This document shows positions 8,188 to 16,435 of a stretch of DNA of 43,033 nt, in pieces. The notes under the pieces are model-generated. The model did not search any database. It had not been told where the DNA came from and saw only the letters and a program-made list of their open reading frames with translations. The translations under genes were made by a program, and so were the position numbers. The DNA comes from Nocardia sp. (lineage in GTDB: Bacteria > Actinomycetota > Actinomycetes > Mycobacteriales > Mycobacteriaceae). The DNA lies in contig NZ_JAODNK010000009.1 of NCBI RefSeq assembly GCF_025465275.1, positions 1 to 43,033 of the forward strand, given 5' to 3'. Positions within the stretch are counted from its first letter, which is position 1; every line of letters starts with the position of its first letter.

Positions 8188-9100
8188 CCAAGACCGAGGC
8201 GGCGCGCTTACCGCTCTCCTTCAGCAGGGCGATGGCACGGCCGGAGGAGTCGACCGCGGCGTAAACGCCTGGCAGACCGGCCGGTTCGAGCCAGCGGCCA
8301 TTGCGCAGGTCTTCGGCTTGCTCATCGGTGATATCGCGGATCGAGAAGGCCGCGCGCACCGCCTCATCGATGTCCAGGCTCAGCAGCGGATCGCCCGCCT
8401 CGGCCGAAGCAGCCAGGGTCGCGAGGGTGCGCGCGTGTTCGAGAGTGAAGGGGCCTACGCGGGTGCGGCGCAAAGCCGTGAGATGACCTCCGACACCGAG
8501 CTTCTCACCGAGATCACGAGCAAGAGCGCGAATGTAGGTGCCCGAGGTGCACTCGACCTCTACGTCGAGATCGACGAATTGTTCTGTGCCGGTGTCGATA
8601 TCGCGGCGCTCGAGGATATCGAAGCGACTCACGGTAACGGGGCGGGCGGCCAGCTGGACGTCCTCCCCCGCACGGGCGCGGGCATAGGCGCGCTCGCCAT
8701 TGATCTTGATCGCGCTGACCGTGGCCGGAACCTGCTGGATGTCACCGGTCAATTCGGCTACGCCGGCAGCGATTTCGGCATCGGTGACATGTGTCGCCGA
8801 GGTGGTAGCGGTGACTTCACCCTCGGCGTCATCGCTAATGGTGGACTGCCCGAGGCGAATGGTCGCCGTGTACGCCTTGGTGGTCAGGATCAGCTGGCCG
8901 AGAATCTTGGTGGCCCGCTCCACGCCCAGCACCAGCACGCCGGTCGCCATGGGGTCGAGGGTGCCCGCATGCCCGACCTTCTTGGTACGCAACAACCCTC
9001 GGCTCTTGGCGACCACATCGTGACTGGTCCAGCCGCCGTCCTTATCGACGATCAGCAGTCCGCCGAGCGCATCGACAACCGGTGTCCGCTTCTCGCTCAT
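8165..9100 (-). CDS. truB: tRNA pseudouridine-55 synthase
   Basis: Forms pseudouridine at position 55 in the T-loop of tRNAs. The 311-residue protein carries the TruB signatures: GGLLIVDKDGGWTSHDVVAK, KVGHAGTLDPMATGVLVLGV (catalytic Asp in GTLDP), RAYARARAGE, and CTSGTYIRALARDLGEKLG, ending with a PUA-like C-terminal part. Its ATG (9100-9098) overlaps the pptT stop as ATGA, so the two are translationally coupled, in the same order as mycobacteria. The 3' end overlaps the convergent MFS gene. Confidence 0.97.
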   Translation of the reverse strand: MSEKRTPVVDALGGLLIVDKDGGWTSHDVVAKSRGLLRTKKVGHAGTLDPMATGVLVLGVERATKILGQLILTTKAYTATIRLGQSTISDDAEGEVTATTSATHVTDAEIAAGVAELTGDIQQVPATVSAIKINGERAYARARAGEDVQLAARPVTVSRFDILERRDIDTGTEQFVDLDVEVECTSGTYIRALARDLGEKLGVGGHLTALRRTRVGPFTLEHARTLATLAASAEAGDPLLSLDIDEAVRAAFSIRDITDEQAEDLRNGRWLEPAGLPGVYAAVDSSGRAIALLKESGKRAASVLVIRPANL

Positions 9101-9831
9101 CAGCCCTCCACGATCGCGGTCAGAATCAGTCCGTCGGTGATCACCCAGCGACCGTCGAAGCTGTGCAGCGCGGCGCCGCCGTCGGCGGTCTGGCCCGGGA
9201 TCAGCAAACGCGTATGGAAGGTGCCCGCACCGGTGCCCGCGGACTCCTCGTCCACGGTGAAGGTGATGTGCGCGTCCTCGAAGCCCAGCCAGCGGCCGGT
9301 CAGCGGGAACCACGCCTTGTAGGTCGCCTCCTTGGCGCAGAACAGCAGTCGGTCCAGATGCAATCCGGTGCCGGGCAGAACCGTTGCGAGCCACTCCCTT
9401 TCGGGCGGCAGGCTCACCGAGTCCAGGACGCCGTCGGGCAGTGCGGCGTGCGGTTCGGCATCGATGCCGATAGAACGGAACCGCAGTCGGTGGCCGAGCG
9501 CCGCCGCCCGGTACCCGTCGCAGTGCGTGAGGCTGCCGACAATGCCGCGCGGGAGCAGTGGTTCGCCGGTGCCGCCCTTGCCGATGGCCACCGCGGGCTC
9601 ACCGAGCTGGGCCAGCGCCTGCCGGGCGCAGTATCGCGCACCGATGAAATCGCGCCGCCGCTTCTCCACCGCCCGCGCGATCAAATGCTCCTCGGCGGGA
9701 TGGGGCTTCAGCCCCTCCGGGTACGCCAGCAGTTCGGCCGAGGCGACGCCGGGGGGGAGGATGCTCCCGAGAATGCGCGCCGACTCCGTCGTAGGTACCG
9801 ACTCCGCCGCCGCGACTGCCCGCTCTTCGAT
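9100..9831 (-). CDS. pptT: 4'-phosphopantetheinyl transferase PptT, with a noncanonical start codon
   Basis: Moves phosphopantetheine from CoA to acyl- and peptidyl-carrier proteins, activating mycolate, polyketide and siderophore synthases. The Sfp-type motifs are present: KRRRDFIGARYCARQAL, GSLTHCDGYRAAAL, SIGIDAEPH, and LFCAKEATYKAWFPLTGRWL (Mg-binding and WxxKEA-like core). Homology to mycobacterial PptT begins around ILGSILPPG (9774), but no ATG, GTG or TTG lies in frame between the upstream stop (9871) and TTG at 9684, which would remove about 49 residues. A perfect AGGAGG (9842-9837) lies 5 nt before an ATC codon at 9831, preceded by GTC, so ATC is used here as the likeliest start (243 residues). 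The gap 9832-10070 to the TetR gene shows nothing else. Confidence 0.9.
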   Translation of the reverse strand: MEERAVAAAESVPTTESARILGSILPPGVASAELLAYPEGLKPHPAEEHLIARAVEKRRRDFIGARYCARQALAQLGEPAVAIGKGGTGEPLLPRGIVGSLTHCDGYRAAALGHRLRFRSIGIDAEPHAALPDGVLDSVSLPPEREWLATVLPGTGLHLDRLLFCAKEATYKAWFPLTGRWLGFEDAHITFTVDEESAGTGAGTFHTRLLIPGQTADGGAALHSFDGRWVITDGLILTAIVEG

Positions 9832-9836
9832 GACCG

Positions 9837-9842
9837 CCTCCT
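9837..9842 (-). promoter_or_regulatory. Strong ribosome binding site deciding the pptT start
   Basis: AGGAGG on the minus strand, 5 nt before ATC (9831-9829) and 2 nt before GTC (9834-9832). No standard start codon follows in the pptT frame at a suitable distance, which makes a noncanonical start likely. Confidence 0.55.
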
Positions 9843-10070
9843 GATCGCACCGCCACTTGCCCGAACGAGCCTACCGGCCGGGCGCGCACACGCGACGGGC
9901 CAGTGTCCGCCACCGCCATCGCTCGGCCCCCGGCCGCTCGGCAGGGATATGCACAACGGGCGGTGTGACCGGAACACAGGATCACGTAATAGGCAGGCCG
10001 TAGCGGAGCGTAAGCGGTGGCATCGAGGCGCGGGGCGCGGCCCGAACAGGCGAGCACGTCCGAGCCGGGC

Positions 10071-10640
10071 TCATTCGAAGCGCACGGTGGCAATCATGGT
10101 GCGGGCCAGGGCTTCCGGGTCCTGCTCGAAGGCGAGTGCCGAATTCTCCAGTGCGCCTTCGCGCCACAGCACCGCGAAGCCGTGCACGATGGACCAGGCG
10201 GCGAGCTGGGTGGCCAGCTGTCCGCGCTCGGAGTGGTCCGGCTGTTCGGCGGCGACACCGGAGCGCAGGGCCGCGCCGGATCTGTTGCGCGCCTGGGCCA
10301 ATTGCGGATCATCACCGCGCAGCAGATCGCGGCGGAACATCACATCGAAGTGGCCCGGATGCCGCAGTGCGAACCGTACATAGGCGATCGCGGCGGCGTG
10401 GAAATCCGTGCCGGCCGCGTTCATCTCCACCGTCAGCAATTCGAAGCCCTCGATGGCCAGTGCGGTGAGCAGGCCCGCGCGATCACCGAAGTGATGTGCG
10501 GGCGCGGCATGGGAGACCTCGGCGCGGCGCGCCAGACCGCGCAGGGAGACGGCGTCGACACCGTCGGTGGCGATCTGCTCGGCGGCCGCCGCCAGGATGG
10601 TGGCCCGCAGATTTCCGTGGTGGTAGCCGGTTTTCGCCAT
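10071..10640 (-). CDS. TetR-family transcriptional repressor
   Basis: A 189-residue regulator. The N-terminal HTH is standard: YHHGNLRATILAAAAEQIA, then DAVSLRGLARRAEVSHAAPA followed by HHFGDRAGLLTALA. The ligand-binding half (AIAYVRFALRHPGHFDVMFR) resembles the TetR_C WHG-type domain. It is divergent from the DoxX-like gene with 97 bp between starts, where a pair of 16-bp direct repeats lies over promoter-like elements; local autoregulation and control of doxX is the natural reading. With doxX it separates pptT from pptH, which are adjacent in M. tuberculosis. Confidence 0.93.
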   Translation of the reverse strand: MAKTGYHHGNLRATILAAAAEQIATDGVDAVSLRGLARRAEVSHAAPAHHFGDRAGLLTALAIEGFELLTVEMNAAGTDFHAAAIAYVRFALRHPGHFDVMFRRDLLRGDDPQLAQARNRSGAALRSGVAAEQPDHSERGQLATQLAAWSIVHGFAVLWREGALENSALAFEQDPEALARTMIATVRFE

Positions 10641-10658
10641 AGGCCCATCATGGACCGC

Positions 10659-10711
10659 AATCTAGCCATTGACAAGTTCCGCCGCTCGGATCTAATCTAG
10701 CCACTGTCAAG
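10659..10711. promoter_or_regulatory. Divergent TetR/DoxX control region with two direct repeats
   Basis: TCTAGCCATTGACAAG (10661-10676) and TCTAGCCACTGTCAAG (10696-10711) differ at 2 of 16 positions and lie 35 bp apart; the match extends upstream through AA. TTGACA at 10669-10674 and TAATCT at 10693-10698 (18-bp spacing) resemble a promoter for the DoxX-like gene. The repeats therefore cover its -35 box and the region just after its -10 box, fitting repression by the divergent TetR. Confidence 0.5.
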
Positions 10712-10737
10712 ATTGAGCTCGATACACAGGAGATCCG

Positions 10738-11175
10738 ATGGCCCCGCTGGTTGTACTCGCCGTCGTTACCGGACTGACCCGGCTCATCGGGTGGCTCACC
10801 GGTTATGCCTGGCTCGATTCCTGGCCGCACACCACGGCCCTGGGACTGGCCGCCATGTTCGCCATGACCTCCGGCGCGCACTTCGCGCAGCCCAAGCGGA
10901 ACGAGCTGATCGCCATGGTCCCGCCGCAATTCCCGAATGCCGGCGCCATGGTCACGCTCACCGGCGTGCTGGAGGCCGCCAGCGCGGTGGGACTGCTGCT
11001 CCCGCCGTTCCCCCGGGTGGCCGCTCTCTGCCTGTTCCTGCTGCTGCTCATCATGTTCCCGGCGAATGTGCGTGCCGCGAAACAGGATGTGGGTGTCAAG
11101 ACCATGCCGCTTCCGCTGCGGACGGTGGCGCAGGCGATCTTCCTGGGCGCGTGCGCGATCGTCGCGGTGGGCTGA
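10738..11175 (+). CDS. DoxX-like four-helix membrane protein
   Basis: A 145-residue integral membrane protein of the DoxX family. Four hydrophobic helices are visible (PLVVLAVVTGLTRLIGWLTG; TTALGLAAMFAMTSGAHF; LTGVLEAASAVGLLLPP with RVAALCLFLLLLIMFPANV; AQAIFLGACAIVAV), plus the typical conserved GVLEAASAVGLLLPPFPR region. Family members are poorly characterised; some take part in redox or oxidative-stress responses. The ATG at 10738 follows an AGGAGATCCG ribosome site. It is probably repressed by the divergent TetR. Confidence 0.85.
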   Translation: MAPLVVLAVVTGLTRLIGWLTGYAWLDSWPHTTALGLAAMFAMTSGAHFAQPKRNELIAMVPPQFPNAGAMVTLTGVLEAASAVGLLLPPFPRVAALCLFLLLLIMFPANVRAAKQDVGVKTMPLPLRTVAQAIFLGACAIVAVG

Positions 11176-11259
11176 GAAGCCCTGTCGCGGTAGCACATCG
11201 GGCCGTCCGCATCAGCAAGCGGGCGGCCCGATACGCTGCCTGAACGTCGGGCCAGGCTC

Positions 11260-12216
11260 CTATGCCAGCCCGCGCCGCTTCTGCGCCTGTTCCTGCATCT
11301 TCAGGCCGGCTTCTCGCATTTCGGGCGTGATCTTGAAATGCCCGCCCCACTCATTGAGCGTGTCGCCGTAATCGGGCACCGGGAGGATCTGCCGCAGCAG
11401 CTGGTCGGGCAGACCGCGCCGCTGCCACTCCCGGGGGTAGCCGAGCGAAACCTCTTCGAAGCGCACGCCGTCATGGAAGGTGGTGCGCGGAATGTGCAGA
11501 TGCCCGTAGACCGAGCACACCACGTTGTAGCTGGTGTGCCAGTCGGCGGTGAGGTCGGTGCCGCACCACAGCGCGAACTCCGGGTACCAGAGCATGTCGG
11601 TGATCTCCCGCAGCAGCGGGAAGTGATTGATCAGCACCACCGGGGTGTCCGCGGGCAGGGCGTCCAGACGGCGCTGGGTGTACTTCACGCGGGCGTGGCA
11701 CCAGGCGTCCCGCGTCAGGTACGGCTCCGAGGAGAGCAGGAATTCGTCGGTCGCGACCACATTGCGCTCGCGGGCGAGCGCCAGCCCCTCGGCCTTCGTG
11801 GTGGTGCCCTTCGGCAGCCAGGAGTAGTCGTAGAGCAGGAACATCGGGACCAGGGTCACCGCGCCGCCGTACGCCTCCGCGCCCGCACCTTCCCACACGG
11901 GGAACGGATCCTCCGGTGTGACCACATCCAGATCACGGCAGATCGACACCAGGTAGTCGTAACGCCCCGCCCCGTGCATCTGCACGGGATCCTTTGCCGT
12001 GGTCCACAATTCGTGATTGCCCGGCACCCAGATCACCTTGGCGAACTGGCGGCGCAGGGTTTCCAGCGCCCAGCGGAAATCGTCGGTCTTCTCCCCCACA
12101 TCACCGGCGAGGATCAGCCAGTCCTCGGGTGAATCCGCCCGGATCGCCTCGACCACGGGTTTATTGCCCTGATGCCCGACATGGATGTCGCTCACCGCCA
12201 TCAGTTTCGGAATCAC
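11260..12216 (-). CDS. pptH: Metallophosphoesterase, probable phosphopantetheinyl hydrolase PptH
   Basis: Calcineurin-like phosphoesterase of 318 residues with all core motifs: SDIHVGH near residue 9, LAGDVGEK, PGNHELW, NHFPLL and the metal-binding GHLH near the C-terminal third. It matches the type of M. tuberculosis Rv2795c, reported to strip phosphopantetheine from carrier proteins and so oppose PptT, and it lies one insertion away from pptT. The PptH name rests on family resemblance and synteny. GTG at 12216 (VIPKLMAVSDIH) is preferred because GGAG lies 4 nt upstream; the longer frame from 12282 has no such site. The 126 bp between this start and the next gene's end hold nothing I recognise. 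Confidence 0.85.
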   Translation of the reverse strand: MIPKLMAVSDIHVGHQGNKPVVEAIRADSPEDWLILAGDVGEKTDDFRWALETLRRQFAKVIWVPGNHELWTTAKDPVQMHGAGRYDYLVSICRDLDVVTPEDPFPVWEGAGAEAYGGAVTLVPMFLLYDYSWLPKGTTTKAEGLALARERNVVATDEFLLSSEPYLTRDAWCHARVKYTQRRLDALPADTPVVLINHFPLLREITDMLWYPEFALWCGTDLTADWHTSYNVVCSVYGHLHIPRTTFHDGVRFEEVSLGYPREWQRRGLPDQLLRQILPVPDYGDTLNEWGGHFKITPEMREAGLKMQEQAQKRRGLA

Positions 12217-12342
12217 CCAGCTCCGCCTCTCTGCTCGAACCAACCTTCGCAGCAACGACGGCGGCCGCCACCAGATTCCCACGGGCTCGCCCGGAGACTG
12301 TCGGTCACCCCCTGCTCCCCGGTCAGAGCAGGATGAAGGATT

Positions 12343-14688
12343 TCAGCGATCCAGGCGAATACGCGCGCCGGGCGCGAAACCTGCGGCAACCGTCAAGGCT
12401 CCGGAGGCTTCCCGGCGGCAGGAGGCCACTCCGAGGTGGCAGGGACGCGGCAGGCCGAGGGGAAGCTTTGCGCCGCCGTCGATCTGGTAGCGGGTGTTGG
12501 TGACCTTCCATTTGCGGTCGGCCCGCGTATCGTCCGGGTCGGCCGGCGGTGCGTCGGTGCGGGCCACCACCATGACCTCGGTGATGCCGGTGGGCCATTC
12601 GAAGAGCAGGAGTCCGTCGTGTTCGGCCAGGTCTCGTACGGTGGGCATGCCGCTGGGCGTGGGGTCTTCGGCGGGGGCGGCGGCAGTGGCCTCCTGCGGG
12701 CGGGCTTGGCCATCCGAGCGGGTCACCTCCGAGGCGCGGCCCGAGACCGAAGCGACAACTCCGTACACGGGGACGGGGCCGACCATCGCGGCACCGTCTT
12801 CCAGGGCGGTGCCACGCGTGCGGCCTACCACTCGCCAGGAACCGTCCTGTTGTAAACGGGTGACGCGGTACTCGGCCTGTTCCGTGGTGGACGGCGACCA
12901 GGCGATCACCACGGTGCCGTCGGGTTTGCGGTTCGCGGTCACCTGTCCCGGCGCGTCCACGGGCAGGACAGACAGCGCGGCGGCGGCATCGGCGTGATCG
13001 GCGCAGACCTCGAAAACCGCTCGTAGCGCACGCATTCGGTCGGCGACCGGTGCGGCCGGGGCCGCCTCGAACATTCGATCGGCCTCGGCGAGGGCGGTAC
13101 GCGCCCGCGTCGTCAGCTCGTCCAGGGTCGGGCCGGCGGTCTCCGGATTGGGCACATCGGAGGCCGAGCGCTGCAGATACTCGAGATGATCGAGCGCCTC
13201 GACGTACCGCTTGGCCGCGCACCCGGAGCGCGCACCACGCCAGCGCACCGCCGCCTCGGCGAGCACCCGCTCCACCAGTTCGGCAATCGGCCGCACCGAG
13301 GTGGTCCCGAGGCTGTCGCCACCGACACTCCGCTGTGCCTCGGCCACATGGGCGGCCGCCGCACGAGGATGACCGGCGCGCAAAGCCGCACGAGCGGCCT
13401 TCAGCGATTCCTCCCACGGCCGTGCCGAGGGCGCCGATGTCTGCGGCACCGGCTGACTGCGGCGGTAGCCAGCGGCAGCCCCGCTGTCCGATGAGTTCCG
13501 ATCGCCCGACCCCGACCCGCCGGAACCCGCCTGTCCCGCACCAGCATCGGCTCTCGACGTTTCTCGGCTGGAAGCCGAGGCCGACTGCCCGGCGGTCGTG
13601 TCCGCACCTTTGCGCGCCGGACCATTCGTCCGCGAAGTGGAATCGGGGGCGGGTGTCCGGGTATAGGAGATGGGCGGCGCGACGGGTTCCGGTCGTGCAG
13701 AGCCGGAAGGTGGTTCCGCACCTTCCACGGTGGTGCCGAGTTCGTCTGCGAGGGCGAGGATTACGCGTTCGGCGGCGGGGCGGTCGAGGCCCGCGGTGAT
13801 GGCTTCGCCGATCAGGAAGTCGTGATCGCCCTCTACCAGCCGGTCTTCGACGAGGACCGCCGCGCGGACCTTGGGACGCAGGAGATCGGTCACGTCGTCG
13901 ACGATGGCCTGCAGGTAGGCGTCGATAGCGCTACCGCCGGGTTCGAGCAGGTCACTGACGTGTACAAGCAGCTCGTCCAGCACTACGCGCACCCGGCCGG
14001 GCGGCAGTTCACGGGTGCGGGCGCGCAAAGCCTCAGCGCGCAAATGGATTTCGGAACTTTGCCGGGCCTTGGTGAAGTCCAGGCCGAGCAGGGCCAGCAG
14101 GGTGGGTACCGGATCGCCGGGCAGCAGGCGATCGTATTCGGCGAGCAGCTTCCGAATCTGCTGCCGCCGTTGCACACTCACCCTGGCCGGAGCGGGAGCA
14201 GCGGCTTCGTCGAGGACACGATGCCGCCGGAGACGAGCCCGGACCTCAGCGGAGTCGAGTCCGCTCAGCTTGCCGATATCTTCCAGCCCGGGAACCTTGC
14301 CCGCCGGAATTCCGCCGTGCCGCTGCACAAGTCGTTCGATGGCGGAGTCGAGCATTTCGTAGCGCTCGGAGTCCCGGCGCGCCCGCAGATGCTTGACACG
14401 TTCGGCCTCGATCCGGCGCAGCCCCGAATCGAGCAGTGGGGCGGACAGCTGTGCGTGCTCATCAACGAGCAATCCGGCCAGCACCCGGTACTTGGGATGG
14501 TCGCGCTGCTTCTGCCAGAAGCCCCATACTTCTTCGATGCGCGCCCGCACCTCGGCATCGCCGAGTCCGCCCACGTCGTCGAGCGGAATGTCGTACAGCT
14601 CGAACGCATCCGAGTGGTCGATGCCGCCGCGGCGTTCCACCGCCGCCAGCACTCGTTTGCGGTAATCGTTGGGATCGAAAGCGTGCAT
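12343..14688 (-). CDS. Large J-like / FN3-like protein of the chaperone cassette
   Basis: A 781-residue protein not assigned to a named family. Residues about 24-98 look like a degenerate J-domain: YDIPLDDVGG, a charged helix with FWQKQRDHPK (HPK at 64-66 where J-domains have HPD), then LAGLLVDEHAQL and LLDSGLRRIEAE. Residues 110-325 are helical; 330-425 form a Ser/Gly/Pro/Ala-rich linker; 425-575 are Ala-rich helices of TPR-like look; 578-660 read as an FN3-like domain (VTANRKPDGTVVIAWSP...EYRVTRL...VVGRT) and 683-780 as a second beta-rich module. No signal peptide is seen. The ATG at 14688 follows the DnaK-like stop by 11 nt with AGGA in between, so the two form an operon. The reading frame stays open upstream only because of GC bias. 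Confidence 0.85.
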   Translation of the reverse strand: MHAFDPNDYRKRVLAAVERRGGIDHSDAFELYDIPLDDVGGLGDAEVRARIEEVWGFWQKQRDHPKYRVLAGLLVDEHAQLSAPLLDSGLRRIEAERVKHLRARRDSERYEMLDSAIERLVQRHGGIPAGKVPGLEDIGKLSGLDSAEVRARLRRHRVLDEAAAPAPARVSVQRRQQIRKLLAEYDRLLPGDPVPTLLALLGLDFTKARQSSEIHLRAEALRARTRELPPGRVRVVLDELLVHVSDLLEPGGSAIDAYLQAIVDDVTDLLRPKVRAAVLVEDRLVEGDHDFLIGEAITAGLDRPAAERVILALADELGTTVEGAEPPSGSARPEPVAPPISYTRTPAPDSTSRTNGPARKGADTTAGQSASASSRETSRADAGAGQAGSGGSGSGDRNSSDSGAAAGYRRSQPVPQTSAPSARPWEESLKAARAALRAGHPRAAAAHVAEAQRSVGGDSLGTTSVRPIAELVERVLAEAAVRWRGARSGCAAKRYVEALDHLEYLQRSASDVPNPETAGPTLDELTTRARTALAEADRMFEAAPAAPVADRMRALRAVFEVCADHADAAAALSVLPVDAPGQVTANRKPDGTVVIAWSPSTTEQAEYRVTRLQQDGSWRVVGRTRGTALEDGAAMVGPVPVYGVVASVSGRASEVTRSDGQARPQEATAAAPAEDPTPSGMPTVRDLAEHDGLLLFEWPTGITEVMVVARTDAPPADPDDTRADRKWKVTNTRYQIDGGAKLPLGLPRPCHLGVASCRREASGALTVAAGFAPGARIRLDR

Positions 14689-14699
14689 GGATCCTGCGC

Positions 14700-16385
14700 T
14701 CACACTGCGCGGCGGCGCGTGCGCTGCAGCTGATCCAGTTCGCGCGCCACATCCGCCTGCGACAGCGTCGCACCGGTCTGCACCGAAAGGGCCAGCGGCA
14801 TACGCGCATCCACGTGATAGGCCGTCACATGCAGTACGCCGTCGAAGCCCATCTCGAAGGTGACCTGCACTTCGCTGCCCGCCGGATAACCCGCCGGAAT
14901 ATCGCGAATGCGCCCCTCCACCAGTACTTTTGTATCCTCGGGGCGGGTCGACGCGGCCTGCCCCTGCTGTTCGATGATGGTCAGTTCGATCTGATCCTGA
15001 TCGGCGCGCACCGTGCCGTAGGAACGGCGCACCCGGATGGGCAGGGTTTGATTGCGATGCACCAGCCAGCTGGCCGCCAGCCCGTTGTAGGTATCGAGCG
15101 CCAGCACCCCGAAACCTCGCGACACCACGGTATCCACCTGGATTTCGAGCATGCGCCGCACCAGGCTCACCGGCTGCCCGAAGGAGGCGGCGACACGATC
15201 GAGGGATTGCTCCAGATCCCGGGGATCGGCATCGTGCAGATCCGCGCCGTCGCGGAGCCGGCCGCGAGTCACCAGATCCGCGATGACCAGCCGCTCCATC
15301 TCCAGCTTCTCGCCGTAGAGGGCGGCGCCGCGCGCCACCGACAGATCCGGATCGCGTAGCTCGCCCGTCAGGCCGAGTTCCTGCTTCAGTTCGCGCGCCA
15401 CCATGGGCATGCGGGAGGAACCGCCGACCAGTAGCACGCGGTCCACCCGGTGCACCCCGCGCTGCTCCGCCGCGGCCAGGCACGCCTTGGTGAGGTCGAT
15501 GGTGCGGCGCATGAGCGAGGCCGTCATGGCCTCCATCTCGCTGCGGGTCAGGGTGAGCACGGCCCGTGCACCGTCGTGCGAGATCACCACATCGGTGCTG
15601 TCGGCCTCGCCGAGTTCCCGCTTGGCCCGCTCGGCGGCGAGCACCAGCATCTGCGAACCGGCGGAATCATCCAGCGGGTCTTCGGCATCCGGATTGGCCT
15701 CGCAGAACTGCTGCGAGAGATGCAGCGCGATGCGCTCGTCCCAGTCGGCCCCGCCCAACTGATGGTCGCCCTCGACGGCGAGCACGGCGATCCGCCGATC
15801 GGACAGTTCGATGACGGTGGCATCGAAGGTGCCGCCGCCCAGGTCGTAGACGAGCACGGTCTCGCGCAGACCGCCGCCCTTGCCGATATCGATGCTGCCG
15901 TCCAACCGGCCGAAACCGTAGGACAGGGCCGCCGCAATGGGCTCGGAAAGCACGCCCGCCACATCGAATCCGGCGTACGTCCCGGCCTGGATGGTGGCCC
16001 GCCGCTCCTCGTCGCCGAAGTACGCGGGCACGGTGATCACCACCCGCTGCACGGCGCCGCCGCCACCGAATTCGGCATCGGCCGCGAGACTCTTCAAGAT
16101 CAAGGAGGACACCGCCGGCGCGGACCAGCTCTGCCCGTGCGCCATGAACCGCCAGTCCGCATCGCCCATGCGCCGCTTCACCAGCGTGCACACGTGCTCG
16201 GGATCCAGCCGGGATTGGCGGCGGGCGCCCTCACCCACAACATGATCGGTCGCGGAGGCGAACAGCACCACGGACGGCACCGTCTGCTCACCGTTCATGC
16301 CGATCAAAATCTCCGGGCGTCCGTCCGCGTCGATTCGCGCGATAGCCGAATTCGTTGTGCCCAGGTCGATGCCGAAGACCCCCAT
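14700..16385 (-). CDS. Noncanonical Hsp70 (DnaK-like) with a missing lid
   Basis: ATP-dependent chaperone-like protein of 561 residues, shorter than housekeeping DnaK (about 610-640). The ATPase domain is complete: GIDLGTTNSAIARID at 5-19, VYDLGGGTFDATVI at 179-192 and LLVGGSSRMPMVAREL at 318-333. A beta substrate-binding part remains (FGVLALD; TLPIRVRR; VTFEMGFDGVLHVTAYHVDA). After about residue 540 only some 20 residues remain (QADVARELDQLQRTRRRAV): the alpha-helical lid and EEVD-type tail are absent. ATG at 16385 is chosen because the motif follows at once; a GTG at 16415 is also in frame. It is divergent from the GrpE-like gene (50 bp) and upstream of the J-like/FN3 gene. Confidence 0.93.
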   Translation of the reverse strand: MGVFGIDLGTTNSAIARIDADGRPEILIGMNGEQTVPSVVLFASATDHVVGEGARRQSRLDPEHVCTLVKRRMGDADWRFMAHGQSWSAPAVSSLILKSLAADAEFGGGGAVQRVVITVPAYFGDEERRATIQAGTYAGFDVAGVLSEPIAAALSYGFGRLDGSIDIGKGGGLRETVLVYDLGGGTFDATVIELSDRRIAVLAVEGDHQLGGADWDERIALHLSQQFCEANPDAEDPLDDSAGSQMLVLAAERAKRELGEADSTDVVISHDGARAVLTLTRSEMEAMTASLMRRTIDLTKACLAAAEQRGVHRVDRVLLVGGSSRMPMVARELKQELGLTGELRDPDLSVARGAALYGEKLEMERLVIADLVTRGRLRDGADLHDADPRDLEQSLDRVAASFGQPVSLVRRMLEIQVDTVVSRGFGVLALDTYNGLAASWLVHRNQTLPIRVRRSYGTVRADQDQIELTIIEQQGQAASTRPEDTKVLVEGRIRDIPAGYPAGSEVQVTFEMGFDGVLHVTAYHVDARMPLALSVQTGATLSQADVARELDQLQRTRRRAV

Positions 16386-16435
16386 GGTCGCGATCGTAGC
16401 AGTCACCATCGACACCCGGGATTAAGGTTCGGGGC

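Noticed and set aside
12217..12282. Longer N-terminus for the PptH-like protein
   Set aside because: The added residues (WWRPPSLLRRLVRAERRSW) do not fit the family start, and the GTG at 12216 has a good ribosome site.
14689..15483. Open upstream extension of the J-like/FN3 gene on the minus strand
   Set aside because: It overlaps the DnaK-like gene in another frame, is Arg/Gly/Ala-rich without motifs, and the ATG at 14688 has a ribosome site right after the DnaK-like stop.
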